Shown in pieces: positions 10,871-21,430 of a DNA stretch of 64,000 nucleotides; the stretch's first letter is position 1, and every line of letters starts with the position of its first letter. The DNA is from Mytilus californianus. Lineage: Eukaryota; Mollusca; Bivalvia; Mytilida; Mytilidae. The notes beneath the pieces were generated by a model. That model did not search any database and was not told the DNA's origin. It saw nothing but the letters and a program-made list of their open reading frames with translations. A program made the translations under genes and the position numbers. The DNA is taken from assembly GCF_021869535.1 (NCBI RefSeq), contig NW_026262593.1, forward strand, positions 71,884,322-71,948,321, read 5' to 3'.

Positions 10871-11053
10871 TTACATGACATAAGTTTAAATAAACTGAGA
10901 TGCATTATTCATAAATGTCATGCATATCCAAACTACGAAATGTCACATAATCATTAAAAAAGATAAAATGGCAATAATTTTAAATATTAGTTACATTTTG
11001 ATAATCTTAATTTTTGTTTTCCAAATGACCACCTTTCTACATGATCATTCTAG

Positions 11054-11160
11054 AAATACCTGGATGGTCAGATTTAGCTGCTGGTATACAAATTGTGGAA
11101 GAGAAAGATATCAAAACATGTTCTTTGGATTTTTATAACAAAAAACAAGATAAAAGAAAG
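11054..11160 (+). CDS. Caspase-like gene, third exon (start of death-fold-like segment)
   Basis: The acceptor cattctag ends at 11053 and the donor gtactt begins at 11161. Two leading bases complete a codon with the single base left by the 7026-7256 exon. The product is IPGWSDLAAGIQIVEEKDIK followed by TCSLDFYNKKQDKRK. The pattern W..LA..+ ..DI..C resembles helices 2-3 of death domains. This is pattern reading, not an alignment. It ends in phase 0, as the next exon requires. Confidence 0.6.
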
Positions 11161-12150
11161 GTACTTATTTTTAGTTTCTCTCTCCAATATCTCAATCATT
11201 TAGTGCAATCTATTGTCATCACTTATCTATCTTTATTCTATAATAAGTTATGCCATTAAGACATAGCAGGTTATTTTGCAACTAATATTTTCTGTCTCAG
11301 AGATTCAAATGAAACTTGTGTTTTACGTGTATTAGTTTATGTATCTCATAAACTCAATTATAATATGTATTATGTTCCCATTTTACAAAAATTGTTCTTC
11401 ATGAATTCATGAACATTAGTAAATTAAGCAAAACAGTAAAGTTTTAAAATCTCTACATGCACATGATGCAGCAACTTAGTAAAGCCTAATAAGCAAAATA
11501 AGCAAATAACTAACTAAATATTGATTAACACAGATTACAACTCTCATCTCAAGTGCTAATTTGAAGACCGAAATAATATATGCGTATATCTTGATCAATA
11601 ACATCATGGTTACATCATCAAATATTAACCTTAAAATATATATAGATTTATAACTAATGTGTTTAGTGTTTAAAACATGACCTCATAACTATGTTCAATT
11701 ATGCATTTTAGATGCTAAACATAATAAAGGTTTTACGATTGTAAACAAAAGACAACTTTATCTTTTATTCTTTATTTCATTTCAGTCCATTACAATCTAT
11801 TGCTTTAGATTAAATGATAATTTGGTTATGTATCACGCTCTTAACATACTAATTACTGCATAAAGATTAACACCACAGATTATTTTCTCATTTCAATCAA
11901 TCAAACTTACTTAATCTTGCACATTCTGTTAAAAACTCTAAGGCTATTAAAATAATGTAAGGAAAGTATACACAACTGACATTTTAAAGAAATAATGAGG
12001 TTTTCCAAGGGTCAGTCATCAATAAAACAACAAAGCAATGCAAAGAAGCAATCTATCATGAAACCGGAATTTGTCTGGTCAGTAAGAAAATTGAAAAGAG
12101 AGTGCACAGAAATTTCCCTCCAAAAAAAAACAAGTGACCAAAATAAATAT
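11161..12150. other. Intron sequence, no feature recognised
   Basis: Very AT-rich; nothing supported. Confidence 0.4.
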
Positions 12151-12152
12151 GC

Positions 12153-12308
12153 ATGATACAATTATAGCCTTTGTATGAGGTCGATACAGATACGAATATA
12201 TCTAACCTGAAAGAAGTTTATCTACTGAAGACGAAGTCTGAAATCGATATACTTCTTTAGGTTTATATATCCTCGTATCGTTCTCATGTAAAGGCTGTAA
12301 TTGTCATA
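12153..12308. repeat. Foldback hairpin 1 (about 60-bp imperfect stem)
   Basis: The left arm (12153-12215; includes attatagcctttgtatgagg) is the imperfect reverse complement of the right arm (about 12250-12308; includes tctcatgtaaaggctgtaat), around a loop of about 35 bases. The stem includes 'cctgaaagaagt' against 'acttctttagg'. The shape is that of a MITE or foldback element, or of a transcript hairpin, in an intron of the caspase-like gene. Confidence 0.75.
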
Positions 12309-12989
12309 TTAGTATTGCCAGTACGGCTTATTACTCAATCTATACTAGACAAATTAAATACCATTAATCTTTAACTAATTATATAAATAATATAAAATTC
12401 ATTTTATTCTAATAAATTTAATCAACAACATATAAATATAAATAAATTCATCAGTACAAATTGTCAATTTCAAATGCTTCTCTGCCACACTTAGGCAAGG
12501 TCAGCACCTCTTGCCATGCATACATCCCCCGCAATGCGAATCCACATGCTATCAAAAGGTAACAAATGGGGTTAGGACACATTCGTTAAATTACAAAGAA
12601 GACGACTGTACCAGTACTTTAAGACCTAAGACTGCTAAAATAACTCACTGGTAAGTTGAGACTACCTATAAATTAGTTAATTACTAAACTTTAATGTCCT
12701 TTTGAATTTGAGCTATACATGGTCTTCTCAATCAGTCACTGACTGATTCCAATGAATGAGGAGAACTCACTTCAGCTAGTTTCAACCTGTCTGATATTAA
12801 AGTATTGTCATGTGTCGTCAGTAATGTATGTATTGGTTGTAGCTATATCTTGAAAAATTTCATAATTACGACATATATTTGGCTATTTCTTTTTATTTAA
12901 TTCATATACAATGTCGGAGTTTAGACATTAAAAGAGAGTATTGAAATCAATGTCTTAATGACGAATGCTTCATACCTTCTTTTATCCAG

Positions 12990-13082
12990 ATAGTTGAAAT
13001 TGAAATTGAAAGCTTATGGAGATCACTTGAAGAATACAAATTTAAATCACCAGCGGCAGATGTTATAGAATCCTTAAAAACA
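12990..13082 (+). CDS. Caspase-like gene, fourth exon (31 codons, first copy of a repeated exon)
   Basis: The acceptor tttatccag ends at 12989 and the donor gtgagt starts at 13083, phase 0 at both ends. It encodes IVEIEIESLWRSLEEYKFKS then PAADVIESLKT. The pattern (I)E.LWR..EE......A.D..E.LK recurs in the 14305 exon. As a continuation of the third exon it resembles the last helices of a death domain (..LW.........A....IE.L). Confidence 0.65.
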
Positions 13083-13132
13083 GTGAGTAAGGTTGCCATA
13101 TTGAAAACGGAACCTTTTAGTTTCCGAGAAAC

Positions 13133-13135
<3 letters not shown>

Positions 13136-13186
<51 letters not shown>
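13136..13186. repeat. (CT)n microsatellite
   Basis: About 25 CT dinucleotides, 53 bases downstream of the fourth-exon donor. Likely length-polymorphic, and a pyrimidine tract that could influence splicing. Confidence 0.97.
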
Positions 13187-13189
<3 letters not shown>

Positions 13190-13275
13190 GATGTCTTATA
13201 GTAACGGAGATGATGAGTCTTATGTAGACGAAACGTGCGTCAGGCGTATAAAATTATAAGCATGGTACCTTTGAT
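13187..13275 (+). repeat. Fragment of the dispersed 'gatgagtcttatgtagac' repeat
   Basis: 'gatgagtcttatgtagacga', 'aacgtgcgtcaggcgtataa' and 'ggtacctttgataac' match the start of the 361-bp repeat dimer at 35.0-35.7 kb. I recognise the type as very common in mussel DNA, but its class is unknown to me. Confidence 0.75.
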
Positions 13276-13396
13276 AACCCAAGGGAATGAAATCTTACGT
13301 TTTCTTTTTCTAAATAACAGTCTAGAAAAGCAGACACTCTGCTGAAACATCTTAAACTATTTTCCTCACTTCACATCTAATTAAGTCTTAAGTAGA

Positions 13397-13500
13397 TATA
13401 AGAAGATGTGGTATGAGTGCAAATGAGACAACTCTCCATCCAAGTCAAAATTTATAAAAGTAAACCTTTATAGGTCACAGTACGGTCTTAGGTGTCTGGA
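13397..13500 (-). mobile_element. End of Penelope-like family C tail, minus orientation
   Basis: 'tataagaagatgtggtatga', 'gacaactctccatccaagtc' and 'ataggtcacagtacggtctt' match the reverse of the 60000-60110 end and the copies at 28098 and 43798. Confidence 0.75.
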
Positions 13501-13741
13501 TGTGCATCAGGTAGATAGCAATTTGAAATTTTACGAATTCCTTATCAAAATGTTTAAATTAATGCTCAGTTCATTTACGTACTATTTTGACCACAATGTT
13601 ATACCAATTACTTTATATTTGAAATTTAGGAAAAATATTGTTTACCGAATTGGTTGAATTAGCTATTATTTAGATTTTATCTCCATTAATTTTAGTTAAT
13701 GCAGTGATTATTATGAATGTGTGTTAACATGTGAGGCTAAT

Positions 13742-13897
13742 ATTCTAGGAGCACCAGCTATATATATAAATACCAGCACAACAATGTTAAATCTACAACT
13801 TTTTGTTCTTCCCTCGCCGGGATTCGAACTCATGCTATTGGGATATCGAGACAACACCGCCTGCACTGTGTGCAGCGCTCTAGATCACTCGGCCACA
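13742..13897 (-). repeat. tRNA-derived SINE
   Basis: On the minus strand the 85-nt head (13897 down to 13813) starts gtggccgagtgatctagagc, a good polymerase III A box of tRNA-Ser/Leu type. It contains gagttcgaatcccggcg, a textbook B box (GTTCGAATC). The tRNA-unrelated body continues to about 13742 (agaacaaaaagttgtagatt). The length of the head fits a class II (Ser/Leu) tRNA ancestor. No clear poly-A or target duplication was identified. A plain tRNA pseudogene is the alternative. Confidence 0.75.
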
Positions 13898-14118
13898 TAG
13901 ACTGAATTTAAAATTCAGCTTTCGGCGGCCTAGTGTTACCTTTCCTCGTCAGTAGAATGTAGAGTTCTCACACAGTACAGTATATATTAAGCATGAAGAT
14001 GGAATTGATTGCAGATTAGCTAAATTATCTGTCATGAAGGATCGTAAGATGCAGTCACAGAAATAATTATTTGATTAGTACGTCTACACTAGTGACAACT
14101 CTACGACAGATCCATCCA

Positions 14119-14233
14119 TTGGAACACTAGTGAAGGTGATACACGGCTGAAAACAATATAATATTCATAATAACGAATATGAATATAATATGTGTTTTCA
14201 GCAGTGTATGACCTCCTTCACTTGTGATCCAAG
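14119..14233. repeat. Foldback hairpin 2 (about 50-bp stem, near-perfect palindrome)
   Basis: From 'ttggaacactagtgaaggtg' to 'cctccttcacttgtgatccaa' the sequence folds back on itself around the centre near 14173. It includes 'ggctgaaaac' against 'gttttcagc' and 'atataatattcat' against 'atgaatataatat'. It ends about 70 bases before the 14305 exon acceptor. Confidence 0.85.
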
Positions 14234-14304
14234 AGATGATATATGTGGTACTCAAACGGATGAACTCGGTGAATTTCTATTTTATTTTTTTCTTCTTTAT
14301 TCAG

Positions 14305-14406
14305 AATGATAAAATTGAAGATTTATGGAGAAAATTTGAGGAAAAGAAAACAACATTTCCAAGTACACATACCGATGCATTAGAAACATTGAAGTATGAA
14401 AACAAG
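14305..14406 (+). CDS. Caspase-like gene, fifth exon (34 codons, second copy of the repeated exon)
   Basis: The acceptor ctttattcag ends at 14304 and the donor gtattt begins at 14407, phase 0 at both ends, like the fourth exon. It encodes NDKIEDLWRKFEEKKTTFPS then THTDALETLKYENK. Residues IE.LWR..EE, the A and E.LK line up with the 12990 exon, so the two arose by exon duplication. Both symmetric phases would allow either to be skipped or both used. Confidence 0.65.
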
Positions 14407-14554
14407 GTATTTAGAATTAAGTAATATTCTTTTGTCTATGCACGATACACATGTCCTCTAGAATCGAGTTTTACTAGCTACTGTTAATTTTATACATATA
14501 TGTTTGTTGTTTTTTCTCTCACTTCTATTGAATACCCTCACCCAGTTTTTGTAA

Positions 14555-14646
14555 TATAGTGGAACTATAAACAACTGTCAGATTTTGCAAGCTTGAAAAA
14601 CAAGTTTAACCCACTATTTTCTTCGACAAAGGCATGTGTCAAGTCA
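14555..14646 (+). repeat. Left part of dispersed repeat R2, split by a PLE insertion
   Basis: 'agtttaacccactattttct', 'gcatgtgtcaagtcag' matches the R2 copy at 21480-21560 (tttaatccaccattttct, tgtaccaagtcagg) up to 'aagtcag', where family A PLE sequence begins. The R2 copy resumes at about 17329. Confidence 0.8.
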
Positions 14647-17026
14647 GAATCTCCGTAGACAAAAAGAGGACTACTGGATTCGACAATTGGGAACTGCGAC
14701 ACCATATGGTTGCAATGACAAAATTGATGGTATAGGTATTCTATCTAGTCCTTCCTGTAGCTCGGTGAATGTGATGAATATTTTCAACTCTACTCCTCGA
14801 CGTAGACGCAGTCATGGTCATCGTCATTATACATCACCTACTTTGCATGATGTCTCTATTAATGACTTGCTGCCATTTATACAAAAGCCGTTAGGTATTC
14901 ATCACATTCGCACGAAACTGTATTCATTACCCCTTTCAAAACTTCATTCTCTGTTCAATTTATGTTTGGAAACCACTGTTACAAACCCTCATTCAAACCA
15001 ATACAAACTTACAGCTATTATTTCGGATATTGCAAGTCACAGACTTTTCAAACCAGTTCGCATTGGAAAAGATGAAAAAGAGAAAAGATCTTTTCTTAAA
15101 CTTTCCTTTGCCAACAAAGGTCTCGATGGCGTCAACTTAGGCAATATCCTTCATCATAAATTAGTTCAGTCGAAAATACCTCCTTATTTTAAAGATCAGT
15201 CTGTACCAATAATTTCTTATACCTATACCAAACCAATTGCAACTAAAATTTTCAATTACAAACACGTTTTGCAGGATCTCAACATTGACGACTTCAAGTC
15301 TAAACCTCCTGATTGCACCTGTGCTAGTTCCCAATTCACATATAATCCGGCTGGCCACGTTATTACCGGAGACCTCAACATTGTCAATAACACTTTCCTG
15401 CGAAATTTGTTATCCAAAGGTCCGAAATATCGTGAGCCTAAATCCATCAATTGGAAATACAACTTCAAAATACTGATGGATTCAGTCGAGGATTATGCCA
15501 GGCAATGGGCTAAACGCGAGAAAGAAGACGTAGATACTCTTTCCGAATGGATTAAGGCTGTGAGGTCGTTGATACAAATCCGAATTAAGAAACTAAATGG
15601 GCATATCAATACCCACGCTACATCAATTTTTAAAGACCCAAATGTTGCAAAACACTTGTCCTACCTCCATGACAAATATGTTGTTGTCCCCGCAGATAAA
15701 GCCCCAAACAACATCGTTTTTGTGTGTAAATATCATTACATAAACTGCTTGATAAATGAATTAGGTATTGACAATTCACTTGGAAACTCAACATATACCC
15801 TCACGACACTTACCAAAGAGGAAATCCTAGATAATCATAGGTCTGTTCTATGTTCCTTTGGAATTTCAACCAAAGACGAAGAACTGGATCTTCCATCACT
15901 GTATTGGATACCTAAACTACATAAGTGTCCTTACAAACAACGGTATATTGCTGGGTCTTCCAAGTGCTCCACGAAACCTCTTTCTAAATTATTAACATCT
16001 ATTTTATCAGCAATCAAAGCCGGGCTCCAAAGTTATTGTGAAACTGCCTATTCTAGAGGTGGCGTGAATCAGATGTGGATACTAAAAAATTCCAAAGATC
16101 TTTAAGAGTACATACAATCTAAGACTCTCTCATCTTGCAATAGTATTAAAACATTTGACTTTTCTACACTTTACACAAGTATTCCCCATTCCAAACTAAA
16201 AGACAAATTGAAAGAGTTGGTATTACTTTGTTTCATTAAAAAAAATGGCGAACGTAGATACAAGTATCTTGTCTTGGGGAGGGATAAATCCTACTTTGTA
16301 AAGAATCACTCTGATTCAAACAAAAAATTCTATGAAACTGACATTATCAAGATGCTTGATTTCTTGATTGACAACATATTTGTTACGTTTGGAGGACGTG
16401 TTTTTCAACAGACTGTCGGAATCTCAATGGGAACCAATTGTGCCCCTCTTCTTGCCGACTTGTTTCTTTATTATTATGAGGCTGACTTCATACAGGAGCT
16501 TCTTAGGAAGAGAGATAAGAAGTTAGCAATATCCTTTAACTCTACGTTCCGCTATATTGATGATGTTCTCTCACTAAATAATACAAAATTTGGTGACTAT
16601 GTTGAACGAATCTATCCCATCGAACTAGAGATAAAGGATACTACAGATACAGTTAAGTCTGCCTCATATCTTGACTTACATCTAGAAATTGACAATGAGG
16701 GTCGGTTGAAAACAAAACTTTACGACAAAAGAGATGATTTCAGCTTCCCAATTGTGAACTTTCCATTTCTATGTAGCAACATACCAGCAGCGCCTGCATA
16801 CGGAGTATATATCTCCCAATTGATACGATATTCCCGGGCTTGTGTTTCCTATCATGATTTCCTTAATAGAGGATTGCTGCTCACAAGGAAGCTATTAAAC
16901 CAAGAGTTCTAAATGGTGAAGTTGAAGTCATCCCTTCGTAAATTTTACGGACGCCATCACGAGTTGGTTGACCGTTATGGAATAACCGTTTCACAGATGA
17001 TATCGGATATGTTCTTTATGTCGTAA
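14647..17026 (+). pseudogene. Penelope-like family A, copy 1: near-complete endonuclease-tail/RT gene with two in-frame stops
   Basis: One continuous frame apart from stops at 16103-16105 and 16910-16912. It starts inside the C-terminal end of a GIY-YIG endonuclease (RRQKEDYWIRQLGTATPYGC, ND): E.YWI..L.T..PYG.N is its usual last motif. The first four codons of the track-like frame belong to flanking R2, so the 5' end is truncated here. Next come a CxC motif (PPDCTCASSQFTYN, 15310-15345), the block LLSKGPKYREP, RT fingers (LYWIPKLHKCPYKQRYIAGS), motif A (FDFSTLYTSIP, 16154-16190), GISMGTNCAPLLADL (near 16420) and catalytic YIDD (16553-16564). The thumb ends KFYGRHHELVDRYGI and stops at 17024-17026, with no C-terminal nuclease. 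The N-terminal endonuclease order is that of Naiad/Chlamys-type Penelope-like elements. Confidence 0.9.
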
Positions 17027-17328
17027 CTACAATACCCTTCCCTTTTCACGGATGTGACTTACCGAATTAGACTATTTACCGGATTTGTAATAACATAAGC
17101 AACACGACGGGTGCCACATGTGGAGCAGGATCTGCTTACCATTCCGGAGCACCTGAGATCACCCCCAGTTTTTGGTGGGGTTCGTGTTGCTTAGTCTTTA
17201 GTTTTCTATGTTGTGTCATCTGTACTATTATTTGTCTGCTTGTCTTTTTATTTTTGGCCATGACGTTGTCAGTTTGTTTTCGATCTATGAGTTTGACTGT
17301 CCCTCTGGTATCTTTCGTCCCTCTTTCA
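17027..17328 (+). mobile_element. 3' tail of Penelope-like family A copy 1
   Basis: An untranslated region, conserved with 19640-19955 nearly base for base: 'aacacgacgggtgccacatg', 'cacctgagatcacccccagt', 'ctatgttgtgtcatctgtac', 'gttttcgatctatgagtttg', end 'ctttcgtccctctttca'. After the end, R2 repeat sequence resumes (aatatgacag), which fixes the 3' end of the element. Confidence 0.9.
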
Positions 17329-17815
17329 GAAATATGACAGTTCTTTTCCATTCGTTCCATTCGTTGATAACGTTTTATTTTGTCAGGTTTGATGGACTTC
17401 CCTTTTTGAATTTGCCATGTAGTTTGATATTTTTGTTATTTTTTTTCCCTCCAAGGGTGGCATGAGAATAGACATATGATCACTAAGGTTTTCTTCCGAC
17501 CGGCAGTAAAGCCCTTGCCAAAGTAGGGCATCCGTTTTGCTGTGCGGAATGTACAAGTACACAGCCACGCCAGCTCAGAATGGGGATATTAAATTCCAGC
17601 CTCATGAAGTGAGAGTGTCACGCTCTCTACAGGTTAAGAACCATTCCAAAACTCTTTGAAGGGTCGGTAGGTGGCCTGATGAATGCAAAATTGCTGTCAT
17701 TATCCAATATACCCTCTTATACTAATGGCAGTCCATATTATCCCGCCATTCATCACGGACTGCTTCTGTTAGTGAACCTACCTGTTTTTTTTGTTAATAC
17801 GTTCTCGCTCTGAAC
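17329..17815 (+). repeat. Right part of dispersed repeat R2
   Basis: It begins 'aatatgacagttctt' plus 'ccattcgtt', then 'gggacttccctttt'-like sequence, as in the R2 copy at 21545-21660. It continues into 'gtacacagccacgccagctc', 'gcctcatgaagtg', 'gaagggtcggtaggtggcct' and 'cgccattcatcacggactgc'. No coding pattern. The element class is unknown to me. Confidence 0.65.
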
Positions 17816-17844
17816 ATGCATGAACTACTTGAAACTAGACATTG

Positions 17845-18590
17845 AGCAACCAACAAACAATCAATATGTTAAACATGATAAAGGCTTTATGACTAAAACC
17901 AGCAAAGACCTATCGAAACAACATCTGATACAAAAATTTAACAATACTTTTAGATATTTGGATGATATATTGGCTCTCAATAATGACAACTTCAGTATGT
18001 ATACTAAAGAAATTTATCCTGTTGAACTTACTTTAAATAAAGCTAATACTAACAATGACCACTGTCCTTTCCTCGATCTTGATAACTATATCTTGAACGG
18101 GGAGCTTAATACAAAAATTTAAAAAAAAACATATCCATTTTTAGATGGTGATGTTCCCTTGTCACCATCTTATGGTGTTTATATATCTCAACTTGTACGA
18201 TTCACTCGTGTATGTAACAACGTATTAGATTTTAGCGAGATAAATTTATATATTACTGAAAAATTATTACACCAGGGTTTTCGATATCATAAACTAGTCA
18301 AAACATTTACTAAATTTTATCATCGGTATAAGGACATCATTCGTAAATATAACTCAACATGCAGACATCTTATACGTTCGGGTATTTCACATCAAATCTT
18401 TTATGGTAATATTCTTTACAAAGCACAAAAATGTCAGTATTCACCTCAAAAGCTAACAAAACCTTTAAACAGACTTATTAAGAAGGGATATAGTTACGAT
18501 ACTGTTGTCAGGTCATTGAAAACTGCATATTTTGGCTTTAATATTGATTCACTTATAGGGTCTTTGCATCGGAATTAAACATATTTATTC
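17845..18590 (+). pseudogene. Penelope-like family B, copy 2: YLDD-to-C-terminus RT fragment
   Basis: It starts abruptly before FNNTFRYLDDILALNN (YLDD at 17955-17966, catalytic aspartates kept). It continues DNFSMYTKEIYPVELTL, HCPFLDLDNYILNG, then a stop at 18119-18121 beside an A-run. About 33 bases encoding the KRDDFSFPIVN block present in copy 1 are missing there. The frame resumes at about 18159 (SPSYGVYISQLVRFTRVC) and runs through the thumb (HQGFRYHKLVKTFTKFYHRY, KDI) to SLIGSLHRN and a stop at 18576-18578. 5'-truncated and disabled. Confidence 0.9.
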
Positions 18591-19222
18591 TAAAACCAGT
18601 TGTTGGCATGACACGGGTTATGTTCTTCTCATATATTTTATGACGGTATAATACTAAACCCCTAACAGGAGGGATTGTGCCTGATATTCATATGATGAAG
18701 ACATAATCTTTCAATCAGTTTAATTGAGGTCTGGAGCTGGCATGTCAGTAGCTGCTAGTAGTCTGTTGTTATTCATGTATTATTGTCATTTTGTTTATTT
18801 TCTTTTGTTTCCTATTCTGACATCGGACTCGGACTTCTCTTAAACTGAGTTTTACTGTGCGTACTGTTGTACGTTTGTTTTTTCTACATTGGCTAGAGGT
18901 ATAGGGGGAGGGTTGAGATCTCAAAAAACATGTTTATCCCCGCCGCATTTTTGCACCTGTCCCAAGTCAGGAGCCTCTGGCCTTTGTTAGTCTTGTACCA
19001 TCTTTAATTTTAGTTTCTTGAGTATAATTTGGAGTTTAGTATGACGTCCATTATCACTGAACTAGTATACATATTTGTTTAGGGGCCAGCTGAAGGACGC
19101 CTCCGGGTGCGGGAGTTTCTCGCTGCATTGACGACCCATTGGTGGCCTTCGGCTGTTGTCTGCTCAATGGTCGGGTTGTTGTCTCTTTGACACATTCCCC
19201 ATTTCCATTCTCAATTTTATTC
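18591..19222 (+). mobile_element. 3' tail of Penelope-like family B copy 2
   Basis: Collinear with 2930-3570: 'cagttgttggcatga', 'ggtctggagctggcatgtca', 'gaggtatagggggagggttg', 'aggggccagctgaagg', 'tggtcgggttgttgtctctt', end 'cccatttccattctcaattt'. Its G-tract is short, unlike copy 1. Confidence 0.9.
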
Positions 19223-19595
19223 AATCTGTATTATTTTAAATAATTGAACTTATACATTATACTTCCTTTATTGCATTTTTTTCATAACCGTTATTAGTAA
19301 ATTTTGACAGTAACCAAGCTGAGATTTATTAACATGATCATAATATAGTGGTTGTTATGTGTATGTGCAATATACCGGTCAATCACTTTCGACAAAAATA
19401 TTGTTATATCAGCTCCAATGAGTTATGATACATAGTTTTTATAATCTTTAACAAAAGTAAGCGTGCTTTTATATACAGCAAATCATTCAAATATATCAAA
19501 ACTATTGTTTTCTTATATATGTCAATAATTTATTTTACAAAATGTATATTAAGCTCGCCAGATTATGTGCTGTAAATCCTTACTGTCCCTACATG
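19223..19595. other. Intron sequence, no feature recognised
   Basis: AT-rich sequence between two PLE insertions. Confidence 0.4.
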
Positions 19596-19596
19596 G

Positions 19597-19955
19597 ACCG
19601 TTATGGAATAACCGTTTCACAGATGATATCGGATATGTTCCTTATGTCGTAACTACAATACCCTTCCCTTTTCACGAATGTGACTTACCGAATTAGACTA
19701 TTTTTACCGGATTTGTAATAACATAAGCAACACGACGGGTGCCACATGTGGAGCAGGATCTGCTTACCCTTCCGGAGCACCTGAGATCACCCCCAGTTTT
19801 TGGTGGGGTTCGTGTTGCTTAGGCTTTAGTTTTCTATGTTGTGTCATCTGTACTATTATTTTTCTGTTTGTCTTTTTATTTTTGGCCATGGCGTTGTCAG
19901 TTTGTTTTCGATCTATGAGTTTGACTGTCCCTCTGGTATCTTTCGTCCCTCTTTC
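19597..19955 (+). mobile_element. Penelope-like family A, copy 2: 5'-truncated to the last codons plus tail
   Basis: It starts at 'gaccgttatggaataaccgt', the codons for the VDRYGI end of the family A protein, and continues as the tail of copy 1 with few differences through 'ctttcgtccctctttca'. The high identity suggests that both copies are recent relative to other tails here. An A-rich stretch follows near 19988. Confidence 0.9.
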
Positions 19956-19959
19956 ATCA

Positions 19960-21430
19960 AAAATGTGTTCAAGTACTATAAATACTTACAAAAAAAAAAA
20001 AAGATTGAAGTAAATAAAAAATGACAAAACCAAGCGCTCGACTATATCAACCAAGATAACGACTGGAAAACAAATATCATATCAAAGCGGTACTTTAAAT
20101 GTTCATTGTCATGCTGGTTCAGTATCAATATGCATAGGAATTGAAGCTTCCTTTATGAGTTGCTTGAACAAATGTCAATCTGTCCATACAATCTACAGTT
20201 GAGTTATGCATAAAAAAAGATTCAAAGGTATATAACATACTAAAACGCCACATTCTCAAATCGGTATCCACAATTTGTTTCCTCCAATGGACGTCCAATT
20301 CAAAATTCTGGTATTAACAGAATGACGTCTAAACGGAGACTACTCCAATTGACGCAAAATATGACATCATCATCTATTTCTATTCCAAATTTAATGTTTT
20401 ATTTAGACTAGAAAGATACAATAAAAGAGTTGACTAAATAAACAAAACGCCAAAGAATACAATATATAATACCCAAAGACGCAAATAAACAAAGTACATC
20501 AGTACGAACAAAGTGCAAATCAGACACATGACAGACTTGTTTGATAGTTTAACCTGCGGTAACGTGTTTCTTTATCCTGCTTCCCATATTCATTGTCGTT
20601 GAGAAGCGAAGATTTGCAATATATTCCTATACAGGCAATAATATCAAATTTCAAAAAAATACCCTTTTAAATCAACGCCGACACCTGAAATTTATAATAA
20701 TAACTATTGTAGTCCCGTAGTTCATGAAACAAGTTCTCGATTTGCACTTTGCACACAGGGTGAAGTTTAGGTTGTTAATAAAATTCGTGATCAGCTATTT
20801 TGACCAAGGAACACCGACACGTTTTAAAACATTTGCTTCTTATGAATGATTTTCTCTTGATTTTGATAATAAAATTATTTTACTTGAGGTCCTTGTATTG
20901 CGGCATGATTTATCAAGCGTTAGAAGTATTATTTAATTTTTCATTTTAATTGTAGCTGAAAATGATGTTAGGAAGAATGAGAACAAAATCAGAGGTCGAA
21001 TTGTATATCCATAGACGGACGAGGATAAATCTTTCGCAAAAAGAAATACATAAAAGCAACAAACACAAAACGTAAAACGAGTATATCAAACAAACTGATG
21101 ATAAGGAGACAACCCGATAATGAGGAAAATGGCTGTGAAATAAATATTGGCAGTGTTAAAATCAATTTGAAAGTTTTTTTTCTCAAGAAACCGTCTTGAT
21201 GAGTGACAAAATAATTGTATTGAATGGTGACTTTAATCAAATATTTTTGTGTCATTGTCATTTGTTCTTTGGTTGTATTATTTTTTTCTTTTGAAAAAAG
21301 GTTGTGTGATTTGATTGATTTTTTTCAGTTCTTGAATTATCATTTAACTGTAAGAATCAATTATGCTACCTTCAACTGTCCAATATTTTCAAGAAGAAGA
21401 GGGTTATTCTTAAAAATATTGGACATTTAA
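19960..21430. other. Intron sequence, no feature recognised
   Basis: AT-rich; reading frames on both strands lack any family pattern. 'ttcaagaagaagagggttat' and flanking 'caatattttc'/'aaaaatattg' form only a small inverted repeat near 21380-21425. Confidence 0.4.

Noticed and set aside
13811..13897. Functional tRNA-Ser or tRNA-Leu gene on the minus strand
   Set aside because: A and B boxes are good, but the arms do not pair well by eye and the sequence continues into a non-tRNA body, favouring a SINE.
15161..15476. Overlapping frames on both strands inside the family A element
   Set aside because: Shadows of the Penelope-like reading frame.
17027..17328. A separate C-terminal nuclease after the family A reverse transcriptase
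   Set aside because: The region has no open frame or GIY-YIG wording and is conserved as untranslated tail in other copies.
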